From the NCBI GenBank assembly GCA_013400115.1, contig VXBP01010329.1, forward strand, positions 611,515 through 675,514: 64,000 nucleotides of DNA, given 5' to 3'. The position numbers were made by a program, and so were the translations under genes. Below the pieces are notes generated by a model. That model was given only the letters and a program-made list of their open reading frames with translations, ran no database searches and had not been told where the DNA came from. Below are positions 49,553-60,852 of this stretch, one piece after another. Source of the DNA: Rhinopomastus cyanomelas. Taxonomy: Eukaryota > Chordata > Aves > Bucerotiformes > Rhinopomastidae. The stretch's first letter is position 1. Each line of letters starts with the position of its first letter.

Positions 49553-49679
49553 GGGCGCCCAAAGCAGCTGTGCCTTTTGGATCTGCAGCACCTGTGGGGC
49601 CTGCACCGCCCAGCGCACACCAGTTCAGCCAGGCCAGCTTCCCGAATGGGCCCAGCGCAGCGGGGCAGCAGCCGCACAG
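49553..49679 (+). CDS. SEC24D: SEC24D, coding exon 3 (residues 51-93)
   Basis: This 127-bp exon has acceptor TTTGTTTGCAG, donor CACAG/GTGACT, phase 1 in and 2 out. It encodes an Ala/Pro-rich disordered piece (GAPKAAVPFGSAAPVGP, then PPSAHQFSQASF). It aligns loosely with the fast-evolving proline-rich part of vertebrate SEC24D, where HQFGQ-like and PQRF-like segments occur. Identification relies mainly on frame and phase continuity with the flanking exons, since the region is low complexity. Confidence 0.88.
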
Positions 49680-51246
49680 GTGACTGTCAAGAATTAGTGC
49701 ATGGGGTCTAAGCTGTTTGAACTCTGTTACCCCTCCTTGGCTGCTTCACCGATGCTCAAGTGTGGCGCTCCTTTTATCTTCTGCAGTTCTGAACTGGATC
49801 TTCAGCTTGGCTCCCCGTGATTTTAAATTGCTGGATCACACGGTTCCATTTCAACAGCACTTCAAGTCTTTCTCCTGTGGAGCTTTTAAATCTTAAATTG
49901 TTTTTTCTTCTTCTGTTCCTGTTGCTATTCCTGTTGCTCCCAGGCCTGTTGTTTCAAAGCAGCAGCAAGGTGTTTAAGTGCTATTTGATAGACAAGTTGC
50001 TCTGTTTCTTTTTCACTTCCTGATGTCTTTGTTCTCCATTGCTGTGAGGTTCCAAGGCATTGTTACTAAAACTTGCCAGTGAGCCCTGACTGGAAGCTGG
50101 TGCCCAGCAGCCTGGAGAGGCAGCATCAGTTTGTGTGCCTGTAGCTGGTTTAGTTTTGGTGACTTTGGTGCTGCTTGCCAACGTTCCTGTTTTAGTGGGC
50201 TGCAGTTTCAGCCAGCTTCTCTGCCTTTCAGTGGTTGCGTAGTTATTTGTGCTCAGATAAAGCCACACACACGTTTTATCAGGCGTCAAAAGGGAGGGCT
50301 GTGTGTTCTCGCTGCGTAAAAGAGGGCTCCTCAGAGACACTGGTCATGAGTTGTCAGGGACAATGTACTAATGCAGGGGAAGGAGAGGTGGTTGTCCTGA
50401 AGAGGAAAGAACAAGGTTAACAGAGTCAGGTTGACATGCCCAAGCTAGCAAAACACTGCACCTTGTTGGTAGCTTCCAGTGATCACGTTGACAGCTGCAC
50501 TTGAACTGTTTTTCACCTCGTGTTGTTCCCTAGTTGCTGAGAGGTGCTGTTCTAGGCTGGGAAGTTTCCACACCAAACTTGCAAGGAAAGTGTGGTCATA
50601 GGGAAATCAGTGCATGTCTTCTGTGGGAGATGCCCTGAGGTGTTGCTTTCTGACAGCCTGTTCCCTCTGGAACGATACCTTTTAAGCTGCATGTGTGTTA
50701 TCGCTTCTGCTTCTGTTTTTTCCTCCTTGCTTTGGTGTTTTTTCCTGTGTGATAACCATGAAGTAATTGCTCCCTACCCACGCCTTTTTCTCTCTACTAC
50801 AGGGAGCTCCTTAACAGTTTCTCACTTTATTTTCTTCTCTTCACAGATTCTTTTCCTAATCTTCACACGTTCCCAGAAGGGAATCCTCCTTTATAAGTGT
50901 GGAAAGGGGCTAGAAGGCTACGATACGTTCAGAAGCCTGTGTTTCTTAGTCTTCAGGCTCTCACGTAGTCCTTGGTGTGCTGTCTTTGCCGTGGCGTGCT
51001 TGCTCTTCTTTGTGTCTAACGGCTAAGTGAAGGAGCAGCTGTCCTTTCCCAAGCAAGTGCAGGCCTTTCTGTGCTTCGCGCCTGTTTAGCTACGAGCGCG
51101 CGAGTTTTGAGCAGAGTGAGGGCAGACTAAAGGGTTTGGCTGTCCTCAGGAGTTGTTTCAGCACCACCCGGGAAGGTATGACGTCTTCTAGAAGTGTGGT
51201 TGACTTCTGTGATCTCTGGCGTAACTGCGCTCGTTTTTCCCTTTAG
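49680..51246 (+). other. SEC24D: SEC24D intron 3
   Basis: A 1.57-kb intron from GTGACT to CCCTTTAG. I see no interspersed repeat or RNA gene; there is a T/C-rich tract with repeated CTGTTGCT near 49.9 kb. Confidence 0.85.
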
Positions 51247-51395
51247 GTTCCAAGGCCCTCCACCTCCAAGCAATACAGGACCTTCCTATCCTCCCTGCAG
51301 TCAGCAGTCACAAGCAGCCTGCCCAAACCGTGCATCCACTTCATCTGCAGCACAGCTTGCTAACCAGCTCAACAGCATGCAGATAAATAGCTATG
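51247..51395 (+). CDS. SEC24D: SEC24D, coding exon 4 (residues 93-143)
   Basis: This 149-bp exon has acceptor CCCTTTAG and donor CTATG/GTAATG, phase 2 in and 1 out. It encodes RFQGPPPPSN, then a Ser/Gln/Ala-rich run, ending QLNSMQINSYG. The MQINSYG segment is a conserved short motif in the SEC24D N-terminal region and anchors the alignment. Reading through the donor gives an unrelated sequence that soon stops. Confidence 0.94.
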
Positions 51396-53285
51396 GTAAT
51401 GAGTTTTGTCTCGTCTCGCTGAGTTCCCCCCTTCATAGCCACTGGAAACCGATGGAACTTCTGTATAACCAGACAGAAATGCAGTGTGTGACCCCGTCGT
51501 TTGCTCAAATCCTTAGATGTTTTAGTTCATTCAATCAATAACCTAGAGTCAATTCTGAACTGCAGTTTTGTCAGCCTTCTATAAGGGCCGGCTGTCTCAT
51601 CAGTCGTTTCTCAGAGCGCTCGGCGATCCCGTCAGTAACAGCTGAGACACGAGCAACGGCGTACGAGGCAGGATCGCGTGTTTCTCGGCGTTCCTCTGTG
51701 TTGTGAAAGTGTCTTGTTCGTGTCCAGCTCTCACGCCTTTGCTCTACATTCATTTACGTTCACCTGGGGGCTAGAACATCTCATACCTGAGTCGCGAGGT
51801 AGCAACTTGATCACACGAGCACGCATTTCCACGTGGTTGTATCGGCTCCTTCCTGGTGACATCTGCCGCGTCGTGGCAGAGGCGTGGAGCTCACTTAGCC
51901 TCTTGTTCTGCCGAGGCCGCTGTGTTTAGGAGGAGCAGTTTTAACGCGAGGATCGCTGTGCTTGGTTGTAAGATGTGGCAGGTGGATGTCTCTGCTCAGG
52001 CTGCCCTGGTACTGAATCGCTGCTCCTACCCTGGCGTCGTGAGCCACCGGTTTGACTTGGTTGGAACCTGCATAACTGCCATGGGGCTGACCTCTGTTTG
52101 TACAGTTGCTTGTGGAAAACTAACACCTTCTTCATCTTAGAACAGTGGATTCAGGCTCATTTTCAGCCTTGAGGCACTGAACTGCAGCTGTGCTCTTAAC
52201 TCAGACCTTCTTTTATACAGGATGAAGTACCACTCGGCACCTCTAGAGCTCTTCATGTAGAACAACTTGCTTAGAGCAACGGGTGGTTTTTTGCTTCATG
52301 TTTTCATTCTCTTGCCTTCAGCAGTATAATTATGTAGAATACAGTGGTCTTGCATACCACGTCACATGCTGGAAGGCGGAGGGACTCTCCAGACCGCCGA
52401 AGGAAAGGATTCTTTAGGCTCTGCTCTTGGTTTTGTTCTCCTGATTTCCCCTCAGCTGTAAGTCTAACTGTAGCTTTGACAGAGTGCTGACGTTCACAGC
52501 TTGTAAAGCTCCGGAGTGATGCTTGTAGCAGCTGAGAAACCTGAGCCTGTGCTTGGCATGTTAATTGTTGGGGTTTTCGCAGGTAACAGGTTTGATGGAA
52601 GATGCATTTCAGCGTTTGTGTGTTAACGCGTTAACCAACCGCACTTGGGCTGTTGGGGTTTCTTGAACGTTGTTTTGCCGCACGTCTTTGAGAAGCTCGA
52701 CTGAAAGGGGGTGAACCTGCTATTTCCAGGGTTCTTTGAATTCTGACTGGAATGTGGGTCTTGTGAGCAACAAACTGCTCCTCACCGGCGTGCTCAGAGT
52801 AATTCCCACGCGTCTTCGCCTTTCAGCATCAAAACCTGAAGATGGTTGTAACCCAGATACCAGAGCTGTCGCGGTGAAGTGCAGATAACAGACTAACCAA
52901 ACACACCCCAGCAGAGCAGCTTACTGTTAATCCAAAAAATGCTGCCTCATGTTATGAAATGAACTAGAGCAACTAGTGATTGTTGCGTGTTCTCACCCAA
53001 ACTGCCAAAAGCTGCTTCCCTCTCTCTTTCCCCATGCAGCCCAGCTGCAGAGCTGCAGTGAATATGGGGCCAAAAGAAGTAAAATGGAATGTCTGAGCGC
53101 ATTCAGACTCAAACATGAGGTCAGATTTGGCGTGGAAGCGGGTGTTGAGACGTCCCGTAAGCGCAGTGTTGTCAGCAGGGGCACGGCATTACCTGTCTGG
53201 GAGCTGTGTGGAGCAGGAGTGAACGACTGCCCTCAGAGTTAGTGGGTTACTGCTTCTGACTCAGCTGACAGAGTCTCTTTTTCAG
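51396..53285 (+). other. SEC24D: SEC24D intron 4
   Basis: A 1.89-kb intron from GTAATG to TTTTTCAG. I recognise no CR1, tandem repeat or RNA gene in it. Confidence 0.85.
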
Positions 53286-53555
53286 GTCCTGGCACTGCTC
53301 CGAGCTCTCTCACTGCTTCGGGGCATCCGGCACCTTTTCAGGGTCCACAGTCACCACCACCAGTGCATCAGCAAATGGCTTTGCCACCTGGATCACAGCT
53401 TCCTCCACCTGCAAGTAATGTTAATGGCCTTTGTGCTCAACCATCGTTGCCTTCTGTGGCCAGACAGGATGGGATCCCTGGACCTCTCCCTCCGAATCCT
53501 AGCTTGCAGCACCTTTCAGGACAGCCTCCAGGTCCTGGCTACCATCCTCAGCAAG
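53286..53555 (+). CDS. SEC24D: SEC24D, coding exon 5 (residues 143-233)
   Basis: At 270 bp this is the longest SEC24D exon here. The acceptor is CTTTTTCAG and the donor CAAG/GTGAGA, phase 1 in and out. It encodes a proline-rich disordered segment with PPPVHQQMALPPGSQLPPP and, at the end, SGQPPGPGYHPQQ. The motifs PGSQ-LPPP and GYPPQQ-like endings are shared with vertebrate SEC24D. The phase is symmetric, so skipping would keep the frame; there is no direct evidence of skipping. Confidence 0.94.
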
Positions 53556-54515
53556 GTGAGAGGGATGTTTCTTACAGAACTGGAAACAAAACGTGCATGG
53601 AGAGTGCCTGGTGGAACTGTGCCCACTCATGGCTGGTGTTCTGCTGACTTGGAAAAATAACGGGTTAGGCCTGTCTTTGCAGAGCGCAGGGACTGGCGCT
53701 GTCAGCTGCTGCGCTCGGGGCGGGCTGTGCTGTCACTCCAAAGGTTAGCCTTTGGCCAAGATTCTAACAAGAAAAATGAGGTACGTTGGATCAGGGACAG
53801 AGTTACTTGGTTAGGAAGGGATAAAGGCACAGCACGCTCCAGGATGCTGTCACGAGCAGCTGTCAAGAATGCTTTACTGCAGTAATAAAGAATCGGAGCA
53901 GGGCAGTTATTTCACCTGCCATGGGTGCGTGAAGCTAGAAAGCTGGCTTAGCCCGACCAGCTTGCGGTGATGGATGCTGAGGGAGAGGCCCTCGCTAATG
54001 TGACGGTCTGGTTTGAGCAGCTGTGCTAATCTCTGCGAACTGGCCTGCTTGACAGGGCCACCGTTGTCACTCCTTGTCTTATGCTCGCCTTTGACACACA
54101 GACTTCATGAGCCACAGTAGCCCATTTCTGTTACTCAGAATCATGGAATCATTGTGGCTGGAAAGGGCCTCCAGGATCATCAAGTCCCGCCCTCATCCCA
54201 ACAGCTCCCTAACACCTCAAGTGCTCCAGCTACTCGGTTTTTAAACCCCTCCAGGGATGGGGACTCCACCAGCTCCCTGGCAGCCTGTTCCAGTGCCCAG
54301 CCACTCTCTCAGGAAAGAGCTTCTACCTAAGATCCAGTCTGAACCTCCCCTGACCCGACTGAGGTCAGTTCCCCTCGTCCTAGGCCATTTCCTAGTTGCA
54401 GAGAACAGATGGGAAGAAGACACGTTTAGCTGAGGAAGAAGGAATTGTATGGCAGAAGCTGATGAAAATTGCTAATGCAACTTAAACACTTTGGCTTTGG
54501 CCTTTACCTCTGCAG
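53556..54515 (+). other. SEC24D: SEC24D intron 5
   Basis: A 960-bp intron from GTGAGA to CTCTGCAG. It contains a minus-oriented CR1 fragment at about 54138-54400. Confidence 0.85.
54138..54400 (-). mobile_element. CR1 LINE, type C
   Basis: Reversed copy from CAGAATCATGGAATCATTGT through CATCAAGTCCCGCCCTCATC to GGTCAGTTCCCCTCGTCC. It lies in SEC24D intron 5. Confidence 0.92.
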
Positions 54516-54628
54516 CTAACTATGGTCCTCAGATGGCAGGATCTCAGCTGTCTTACCCTGGTGCTTTTCCTGCTGGCCCAGCAGGTCCACAGCAGAAGAA
54601 GCTTGATCCTGAGTCTATCCCAAGCCCA
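54516..54628 (+). CDS. SEC24D: SEC24D, coding exon 6 (residues 233-270)
   Basis: This 113-bp exon has acceptor CTCTGCAG and donor CCCA/GTAAGT, phase 1 in and 0 out. It encodes ANYGPQMAGSQLSYPGAFPA, then KKLDPESIPSP. The QMAG-QLSYPG block and the KKLDPxSIPSP block immediately before the conserved core are diagnostic for SEC24D. Confidence 0.96.
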
Positions 54629-56473
54629 GTAAGTACCAAGACGCCGATGTTCTCACAGAAGTCAATTTAGGCTGTGTTTAAGGTAAAGGAACAATCAAGG
54701 CAATATTACATTTCTTTTAGCTGGCTTTTCAGGGGTCTTGGTGGTATGAAACTGCACGTGCATGGCTTGGCTCACAAAACTTGTCCCCGTTTTTCAGTTT
54801 GTGAAGTCCGTGCTGTGCTGCGCTCCGCTGGGCGCGTGGACAAGTTAGCACACGCTCTCGGTGCCAAAGAGGCTTTGTGACCTGCACGTGGGGACATACC
54901 CACGACTGCAAATACTTACTCAGGAACTCTCAGCAGGATTCTTGGCGCGACAGCGAGCGGTCCTGAAGGACTGCTTGTGTTCACTGCAGCTAATCACCTC
55001 TCCTTGTCGCTCCGGAAAGTCCGAAGGCCCAAACTGTTAGCAAATAGACACCTGGAGTAGGGTTTGTGCAGAGTGCGAGTACGTGAACTCTGAAACTGCC
55101 CTCCTGGGCATGCTGAGAAGGCCTGTGCTCAAAAGCCAGCTCACTGCTGGAGTTCAGGAGTTTCCCAGTCAACTAGAATGACTGGCCTGAACATCCTTTC
55201 AGTCACTGCAGCCTTGTACAGATTTCAGTACCTGGAGGACACTTAATGCTTGAACCTGGTACAGACTGAAGAGGCTCAACTGTCAAAGCACACCTGAACG
55301 GGTGTGAGTGGGACGGCATCTCACCAAGAAGAGGAGAGAGTGGAAGGGATGGAGCATGAGAGCTGCTGTCTTTGTTCCAATTACATGTGTAGAATAAACA
55401 GCCCTCACCACAACAGCGATGGTAAAATAGGCTGAAAGGTTTGTTCAGGCAGTACAGAGGGGATCAAGATGACATGTTTAAAAGAAACACGATCTGGGCC
55501 AATGTCTGTAAGGGGCAAAAAGCTCGTTTGGGATGAGGAATAAGTACGGCCATATGTGTATTTCTCTTGCTTTGTTTACATTATGTGACTGCAGCAGTGT
55601 TGCCAGATAAATGTGCTTCTTATCTGTAGCTGCTGCTGATTTATATTGCTCTTACGCATGCTAGAGGTTGAGACCCGCTCTGACAACATCTGTGAGAAGT
55701 AGCAGCTGGGTTTTGTCGACAGCGGTGTCCAAGAACAATGGCGCTGTTAGGTCGGTACACTGCAGGGTGCCGTGGCGCAGTGATCCTTTGCAGAGCTAAG
55801 GCTGGACGTGGTTGGCTTCCTCCAGCCAGTGGACCTCTTCAGAGCAAAGCCTTTTCCCTTCTAATGCAAGAGGCAGCAGTGTACGAGTCAAGGAGGCAGG
55901 GAAAGTCATCAGGCAGAAGGTATAACAAGCTTTCTGAGGAATGTATTGTGTGTTTCAGTTGCAGTAAAAATCTTTATTGGAGGTGGGAGGAGTTACAGGC
56001 CCCGGATTATTTGCAGTGTGCTGGGAAATACCTCTTGGACAATGACCAGTGGACTCCATGTGACTAGTTTTTGGTTCTCAGTTTGCTTTCCAGCAGAGGT
56101 TTCTGAACGTCCCTAGCTAGAGGAAGGGTGCAGCTGCAGCGTGGAAATGCCGCTCAGCTAGGAGGGTGATCTGCTCTGTCAGGTTTTGTTTGTTACTTAA
56201 CCATGCTGTACGTGGAGCCCGGTCGGGAGGAGCGAGGGCCACTTCCTCCACACTGCAGTCTGGTCGTTTACCTGTGTGTTCATTTACTAAGAGCAGCAGC
56301 TGGTGCAGCTGTGACTGTACAGAAGGTAAGTGCTCCGTGTGGCATCCCAGGGTCCCAGATGTCTGGCACTTCTCTCTAAGGCCGTGTCGGTGTGTTACCT
56401 CATGCAGGAGTCAGCATAACCTGTGTGTGACTGTGACAGAGCTCTCACACGCTCCTTGCTTCTGATCCCGCAG
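54629..56473 (+). other. SEC24D: SEC24D intron 6
   Basis: A 1.85-kb intron from GTAAGT to CCCGCAG. No interspersed repeat is recognised. A 109-codon frame at 55738 has no domain and is probably chance. Confidence 0.85.
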
Positions 56474-56585
56474 ATCCAAGTCATTGAAAACGATAAGGCC
56501 TCTAGGGGAGGACAGATCTATGCGACGAACACAAGAGGACAGATTCCTCCTCTCGTCACCACAGACTGTGTAATCCAAGACCAAG
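56474..56585 (+). CDS. SEC24D: SEC24D, coding exon 7 (residues 271-308)
   Basis: This 112-bp exon has acceptor CCCGCAG and donor CAAG/GTAACT, phase 0 in and 1 out. It encodes IQVIENDKASRGG, YATNTRGQIPPLVTTD and VIQDQG, which is nearly invariant in vertebrate SEC24D and marks the transition from the disordered N-terminus to the folded core. It gives the strongest single match of the gene. Confidence 0.97.
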
Positions 56586-57494
56586 GTAACTCTCCTTGTT
56601 ACTGATGTGCGAGGCTTCCTGTGTGGAAAACACACGGGACTTAATGAAGGAGAAACCAACCCAAAATTCTCAAACGTCTCATCTGAAAACGATGCTCCTT
56701 GCTCTACACTGGCTGTGGACCGGGAAGTTCCTTTGAAGAAAAAAGCAAGGTGGGGTGGGGGGAGTGGGAGGTTCGTTCTTACACATTGCCCTAACACCAC
56801 CTCTGCCCTCCTGGACCTTTAAAATGTGAATAGTTGAGACAATTGTTGGTTTTTTAACTTCAGAATTTTTCAAGGTTTTGAATTTCAAGCGGAGAATCCT
56901 TCTTGGATTCTTCTGAAGTTGTAAAAGACGGGCACTAGAAGAAGCAAGGACACTGTTAGGTGTAAGCAGTGTTTTCCCTTGGGCCACTGTGTCTGCCCTG
57001 AGCCTGGAACACTCCACGTGCTGCTCCTGCCAGCAGGCTCTGTGTTTTAATACGGATTAGACTGACGGTGCCGTTCCGTCCGGCATGAGTTTGTCAGCGC
57101 CTGCAGTCGTGTAGGAAGCATACAAACAGGGCGAGGTGTTTTGGCGAGGTCTGAGAATGGGATGATGCACTTCTGATGGACAAAGACTGTCCTTTCAAGA
57201 ACCTGAGCAGAGCTGCACCTTGATTTACAGAAGAGCATAAGCAAGAGGGCTTCCTCAGTGTGTGAAAACTGTGCTTTGAGCTCAAACGGCAAGAAACGGT
57301 CTAGCCGTGGGGAGGGCAGGGGGCTGCCATGTAAAGAGAAGGGATGGGCTAAGTTCAGGGGCCCACCCTGAACTTAGCACGTGCAGTTGGGCTCGTAGAT
57401 GTTGGGGGTTCTGTGGGTTGGGTTTGGGGTTTGCAGGCACATTCCTTGTAACAGCTTTTCTTCCGCTCTGCCTTTGGTGCGCTGGGTGCTCCAG
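56586..57494 (+). other. SEC24D: SEC24D intron 7
   Basis: A 909-bp intron from GTAACT to GCTCCAG. It contains a perfect 13-bp-arm inverted repeat at 57348-57378, listed separately, and no interspersed repeat that I recognise. Confidence 0.85.
57348..57378. repeat. Perfect inverted repeat (13-bp arms, 5-bp loop)
   Basis: GCTAAGTTCAGGG at 57348-57360 is followed by GCCCA and then its exact reverse complement at 57366-57378. It lies about 115 bp upstream of the SEC24D exon 8 acceptor, and in RNA would form a stable short hairpin. Confidence 0.9.
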
Positions 57495-57622
57495 GCCACG
57501 CCAGCCCTCGCTACATCCGGTGTACTACCTACTGCTTCCCGTCGTCCTCGGACGTGGCCAAGCAGGCTCGCATTCCGCTGGCAGCCATCGTCCAGCCTTT
57601 CGCGATCATTCCACCGAGTGAG
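57495..57622 (+). CDS. SEC24D: SEC24D, coding exon 8 (residues 308-350)
   Basis: This 128-bp exon has acceptor GCTCCAG and donor GAG/GTAAGG, phase 1 in and 0 out. It encodes GHASPRYIRCTTYCFPSSSD, then AKQARIPLAAIVQPFAIIPPSE. This is the start of the folded SEC24 core, directly before the zinc finger. The next expected segment, with paired CxxC cysteines, is not found in the rest of the window. FPSSSD has Ser where I recall the mammalian protein having Cys-Thr. Confidence 0.96.
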
Positions 57623-60474
57623 GTAAGGACTGGTGTGCCGCGAGTTGTGTGTGGCCGTGTCTCCTGAGCACTGCAGCCTTGTCTTCTCTGGTTGGGTTGG
57701 GGGTGAGAATGTTTCACCTCTGACTGTGAAGCAGTAAGGCAGCAGAGTGACTAAGAGAAGTGCTTGGGTCCTGATGCAACATCGAGGGACAAAGGCTTTG
57801 TTTAGGAAAGCTACCAGAGTGGTGACCACCAAGCTAAACCACGGGGTTGCTGGTGTTCCTCAGGCACCTGTTTTGTGACAGCTCTGTTGGTTACTGGCTC
57901 TGCTGGAACTCCACAGGTACAGGAAGATGCTAAAAGGGGCCGGCTATAAACTCTATCAGCTTGACTTAAGCTGTGCACAGTCTGACGTGGAGAATGTCCT
58001 TCTGCTGTTTAGTTCTTCAGAAAGTGGTTTGGTATCACAGGTGGAGAAGCTGATGGTATGTTCTGCTTGAATGAGCCGAGTCATAGGAAGAAGGGAAGCG
58101 TCGTCACTCGTTTTGGCGCTAACCGAACCAAGTGGTTTTCTCACAGTACCCTCTGGATCCTTTCGTAGTCCAACCACAGCTGTAGTTCTCCTGCCAAGCA
58201 TTTCTGTGCTCTTAGCCAGCCAGCCAGATTTCCTGGCGTCCCTCAAGGGTCTTTATCAGTAGCAGGAATAAAAAAAGCTTTGAAGTGCAGCGTTTGGCCG
58301 CATCACCTGCAGAATCCTCTTTGTTGTTCAGCTCCTGCCATTGCACAGCTGCTACCTTCTGCAGGGAAGGTCTGCAGAACACATTTCCTTTTATATGCTG
58401 CGCTGATCTACTTTCAGAGAACTGTTTGCTGGTGAAAAGCCCCACAGGGGTTTCAAGAAAGTTGTAGAATGTGATTATGTCTTTGAAAACTCACAAAACA
58501 TTTTGCACAGAAAGCCTAATTAAAGCTGTAAAGCCTCTCACTGCTTGGTTTTGCAGTCTTTGCTTTTTCTTTGGCTGATTATTTATAAGTTCTTAGGGGT
58601 TTTGTGAAAAAGTATGTTGGGAAAAATGTGGTATTCGTTGTCAGGATGGATCCCTCCCAAGCTAACAGGCCTCTGTAGTTTGCATTAGAGAGTGTCCTTC
58701 TAGCAGGGTGCTAGTAGTTGTCTTGTTTGTGGCCCTCGGGCAATGGATGTGTTGCAGTTCTACAGATACTGAGTCTCACCAGTTGTCTGCAAGACAGTGA
58801 TCTGGTGCTTCATTCCAGCTCTTAGAGGGGGAATGTGCAGACTTGGCTTGTTGCCCCCTGCGTTTTGTCCTAGAAGAAACTGCTGTTGCTTCCCCCCGCT
58901 TCATTTGACCAGCCTTGACTACCCTTGATCCTGGTTCCTGTGGCCATGTGGCACTTAGCGGTTCTGCTTCTTGCTGGCTCTGAAAGTGAAAGATGCACAA
59001 GCTAAGCCTGCCCCCCACGCAGCACTTCCCTGTCTCCTGCAGAGTGTCTGGGTAGGGTGATCAACGAGTTGCTAAAAACCTAAATCTCTTGTGCATGAAC
59101 TAGGAGTATGTGCAAACACTCGGCCGGCCAAGAGCAGGAGGGGTTTTCCCAGGGCTGGCCCAGCTGAGGTGCTTGGTGACCTAGCCATTCTGGAGCCTTG
59201 GAGCTCTCCAGCTGTTGGAAAGGGCAGTGGCATTCATCAATCTGCAAAGAGCAGGCTGCGTTTTCCCCTCAAGAAATGTCCCACAAAATTGGCCAAAGGC
59301 CAGCGTGGAGAACTTCAGGCCGAGAGATTGTAGTTTGGTGGAGTTCTGAGAACTGAAGAGATGGTGCCACAGGAGAAAGCTCAGGGCAGTCTTAGCTGAG
59401 GCTTTGTCTTCCAAGACTTGCCCGCGCCCTTTGTCCCGCTGTTCCTGCCCAAGCAGGCTCTTGCTCTGAAGGTCTTCCATATGGGATCTGTAACAACTGC
59501 CGTTCTGCAAAGTCACTTCACTGGGAAGAGCCAGGCTGTTTACAGAGGTAAAGCACGTTCAGGCAGGGGCTTGCTTGTGTTTGAGTTTCCTAGTATGGTG
59601 AGTTCTGCTTGGCACTGGTGACTGCGAGGCACGGGGTGTTCTTCGTTTCAAGGGTGTCAGGCCTGTCTCAGGGGTAGTGGCCTCGGAGGGTGCCTGCAGG
59701 TGATGCTCATCAGTTGCCGCAGGAGCCTGGCTAACTCACCCTCGTGTGTTGTACCTGGGCACTGTCTGGAGGAGTCACTTGTGTTCATTTACCTTTGTGA
59801 TGAACAGCTGCCCGACGTTTGTCTGTGACACGGTGTCACCCACAGACAGATTTCATTTCGTGTGGGTTCTTCTGGGAAAGTGGGGGCTGCTGCCCTGGCT
59901 GCAAACGTGAAGAGCGGCGTTAGCACGCAGAGCGAGGGAAAACATGCTTGTAACTGAGGTAGGCTCCCAGGAGCTGAGAAACACGCAGGCTTCAGCAGGG
60001 GGGTGTGCAGCAGGTTCTCCTTACGGAGAAGGGGGGTGATGGCATTCAAGGCACCCCGCCAGGAGAGCAGAACACAAAGTAAAACCCTAGTGCTGCTAGA
60101 CAAGGACGTTACACGAACAGATGTCACGTGTTCAGTGTCTAGGGGGAGGCTTGTACAACTGGCCGCGCTGAACAGGTCCCAAAGACCGCCTTACGCTGGT
60201 GAATCACAGGTCAGAGTGAATTTAAGAGAGGCCGTGTAGTAGAGGTGGTTGCAGGTTGTGTTTGATATCCTGAGAGCAGCTCAGTTAGCAGCACCTGACA
60301 TAAAGGCACTGGACTGCAGAAGAGGGGAATGAGCTACACAGATTTACTCACAAAAACCTTCAGGCTGGAAGGGACAGGCCTGTGGAGGGCACACAGGCTT
60401 GGGAGACTGCTGATAACCCCCTCAGCCAGTCTAGACAACGGTCACCTGGTGAACGTTTCGTGGCTGCTCTGTGC

Positions 60475-60825
60475 CATCTCACAGACTCCCAGAACATCAG
60501 GGGTTGGAAGGGACCTCCAAAGACCACCCAGTCCAGTCCCCTGCCACAGCAGGATCCCCTAGATCCAGTCGCACAGGAACATGTCCGGGGGGTTTTAGAT
60601 GTCTCCAGAGAAGGAGACTCCACAATCGCCCTGGGCAGCCCCCTCCAGGACTCTGTCATCCTCACAGTGAAGAAGGTCCTTCTCGCACTGATGTGGAACC
60701 TGCTGTGTTCCAGCTGATACCCGCTGCCCCTTGTCCCATCATTAGATGCCCCTGAGCAGAGCCTGGCTCCATCCCCCTGACACCCACCCTTCATGTGTTT
60801 ATGAACATAGCTCCTCAGACCTTCC
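60475..60825 (-). mobile_element. CR1 LINE, type A, cut by assembly gap
   Basis: Reversed copy from CTCACAGACTCCCAGAACAT to the N run at 60826. The 5' side cannot be followed because sequence after the gap no longer matches CR1. Confidence 0.92.
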
Positions 60826-60852
60826 NNNNNNNNNNNNNNNNNNNNNNNNNNN
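60826..60852. other. Assembly gap (27 N)
   Basis: A run of 27 N is followed directly by 14 C (60853-60866). It interrupts a minus-oriented CR1 copy. The true gap length is unknown, and the C run is a plausible sequencing artefact. Confidence 0.99.

Noticed and set aside
55738..56067. 109-codon plus-strand frame in SEC24D intron 6 as an extra exon
   Set aside because: SEC24D exons 6 and 7 join in phase 0 across a conserved junction, and the frame has no similarity to the protein.
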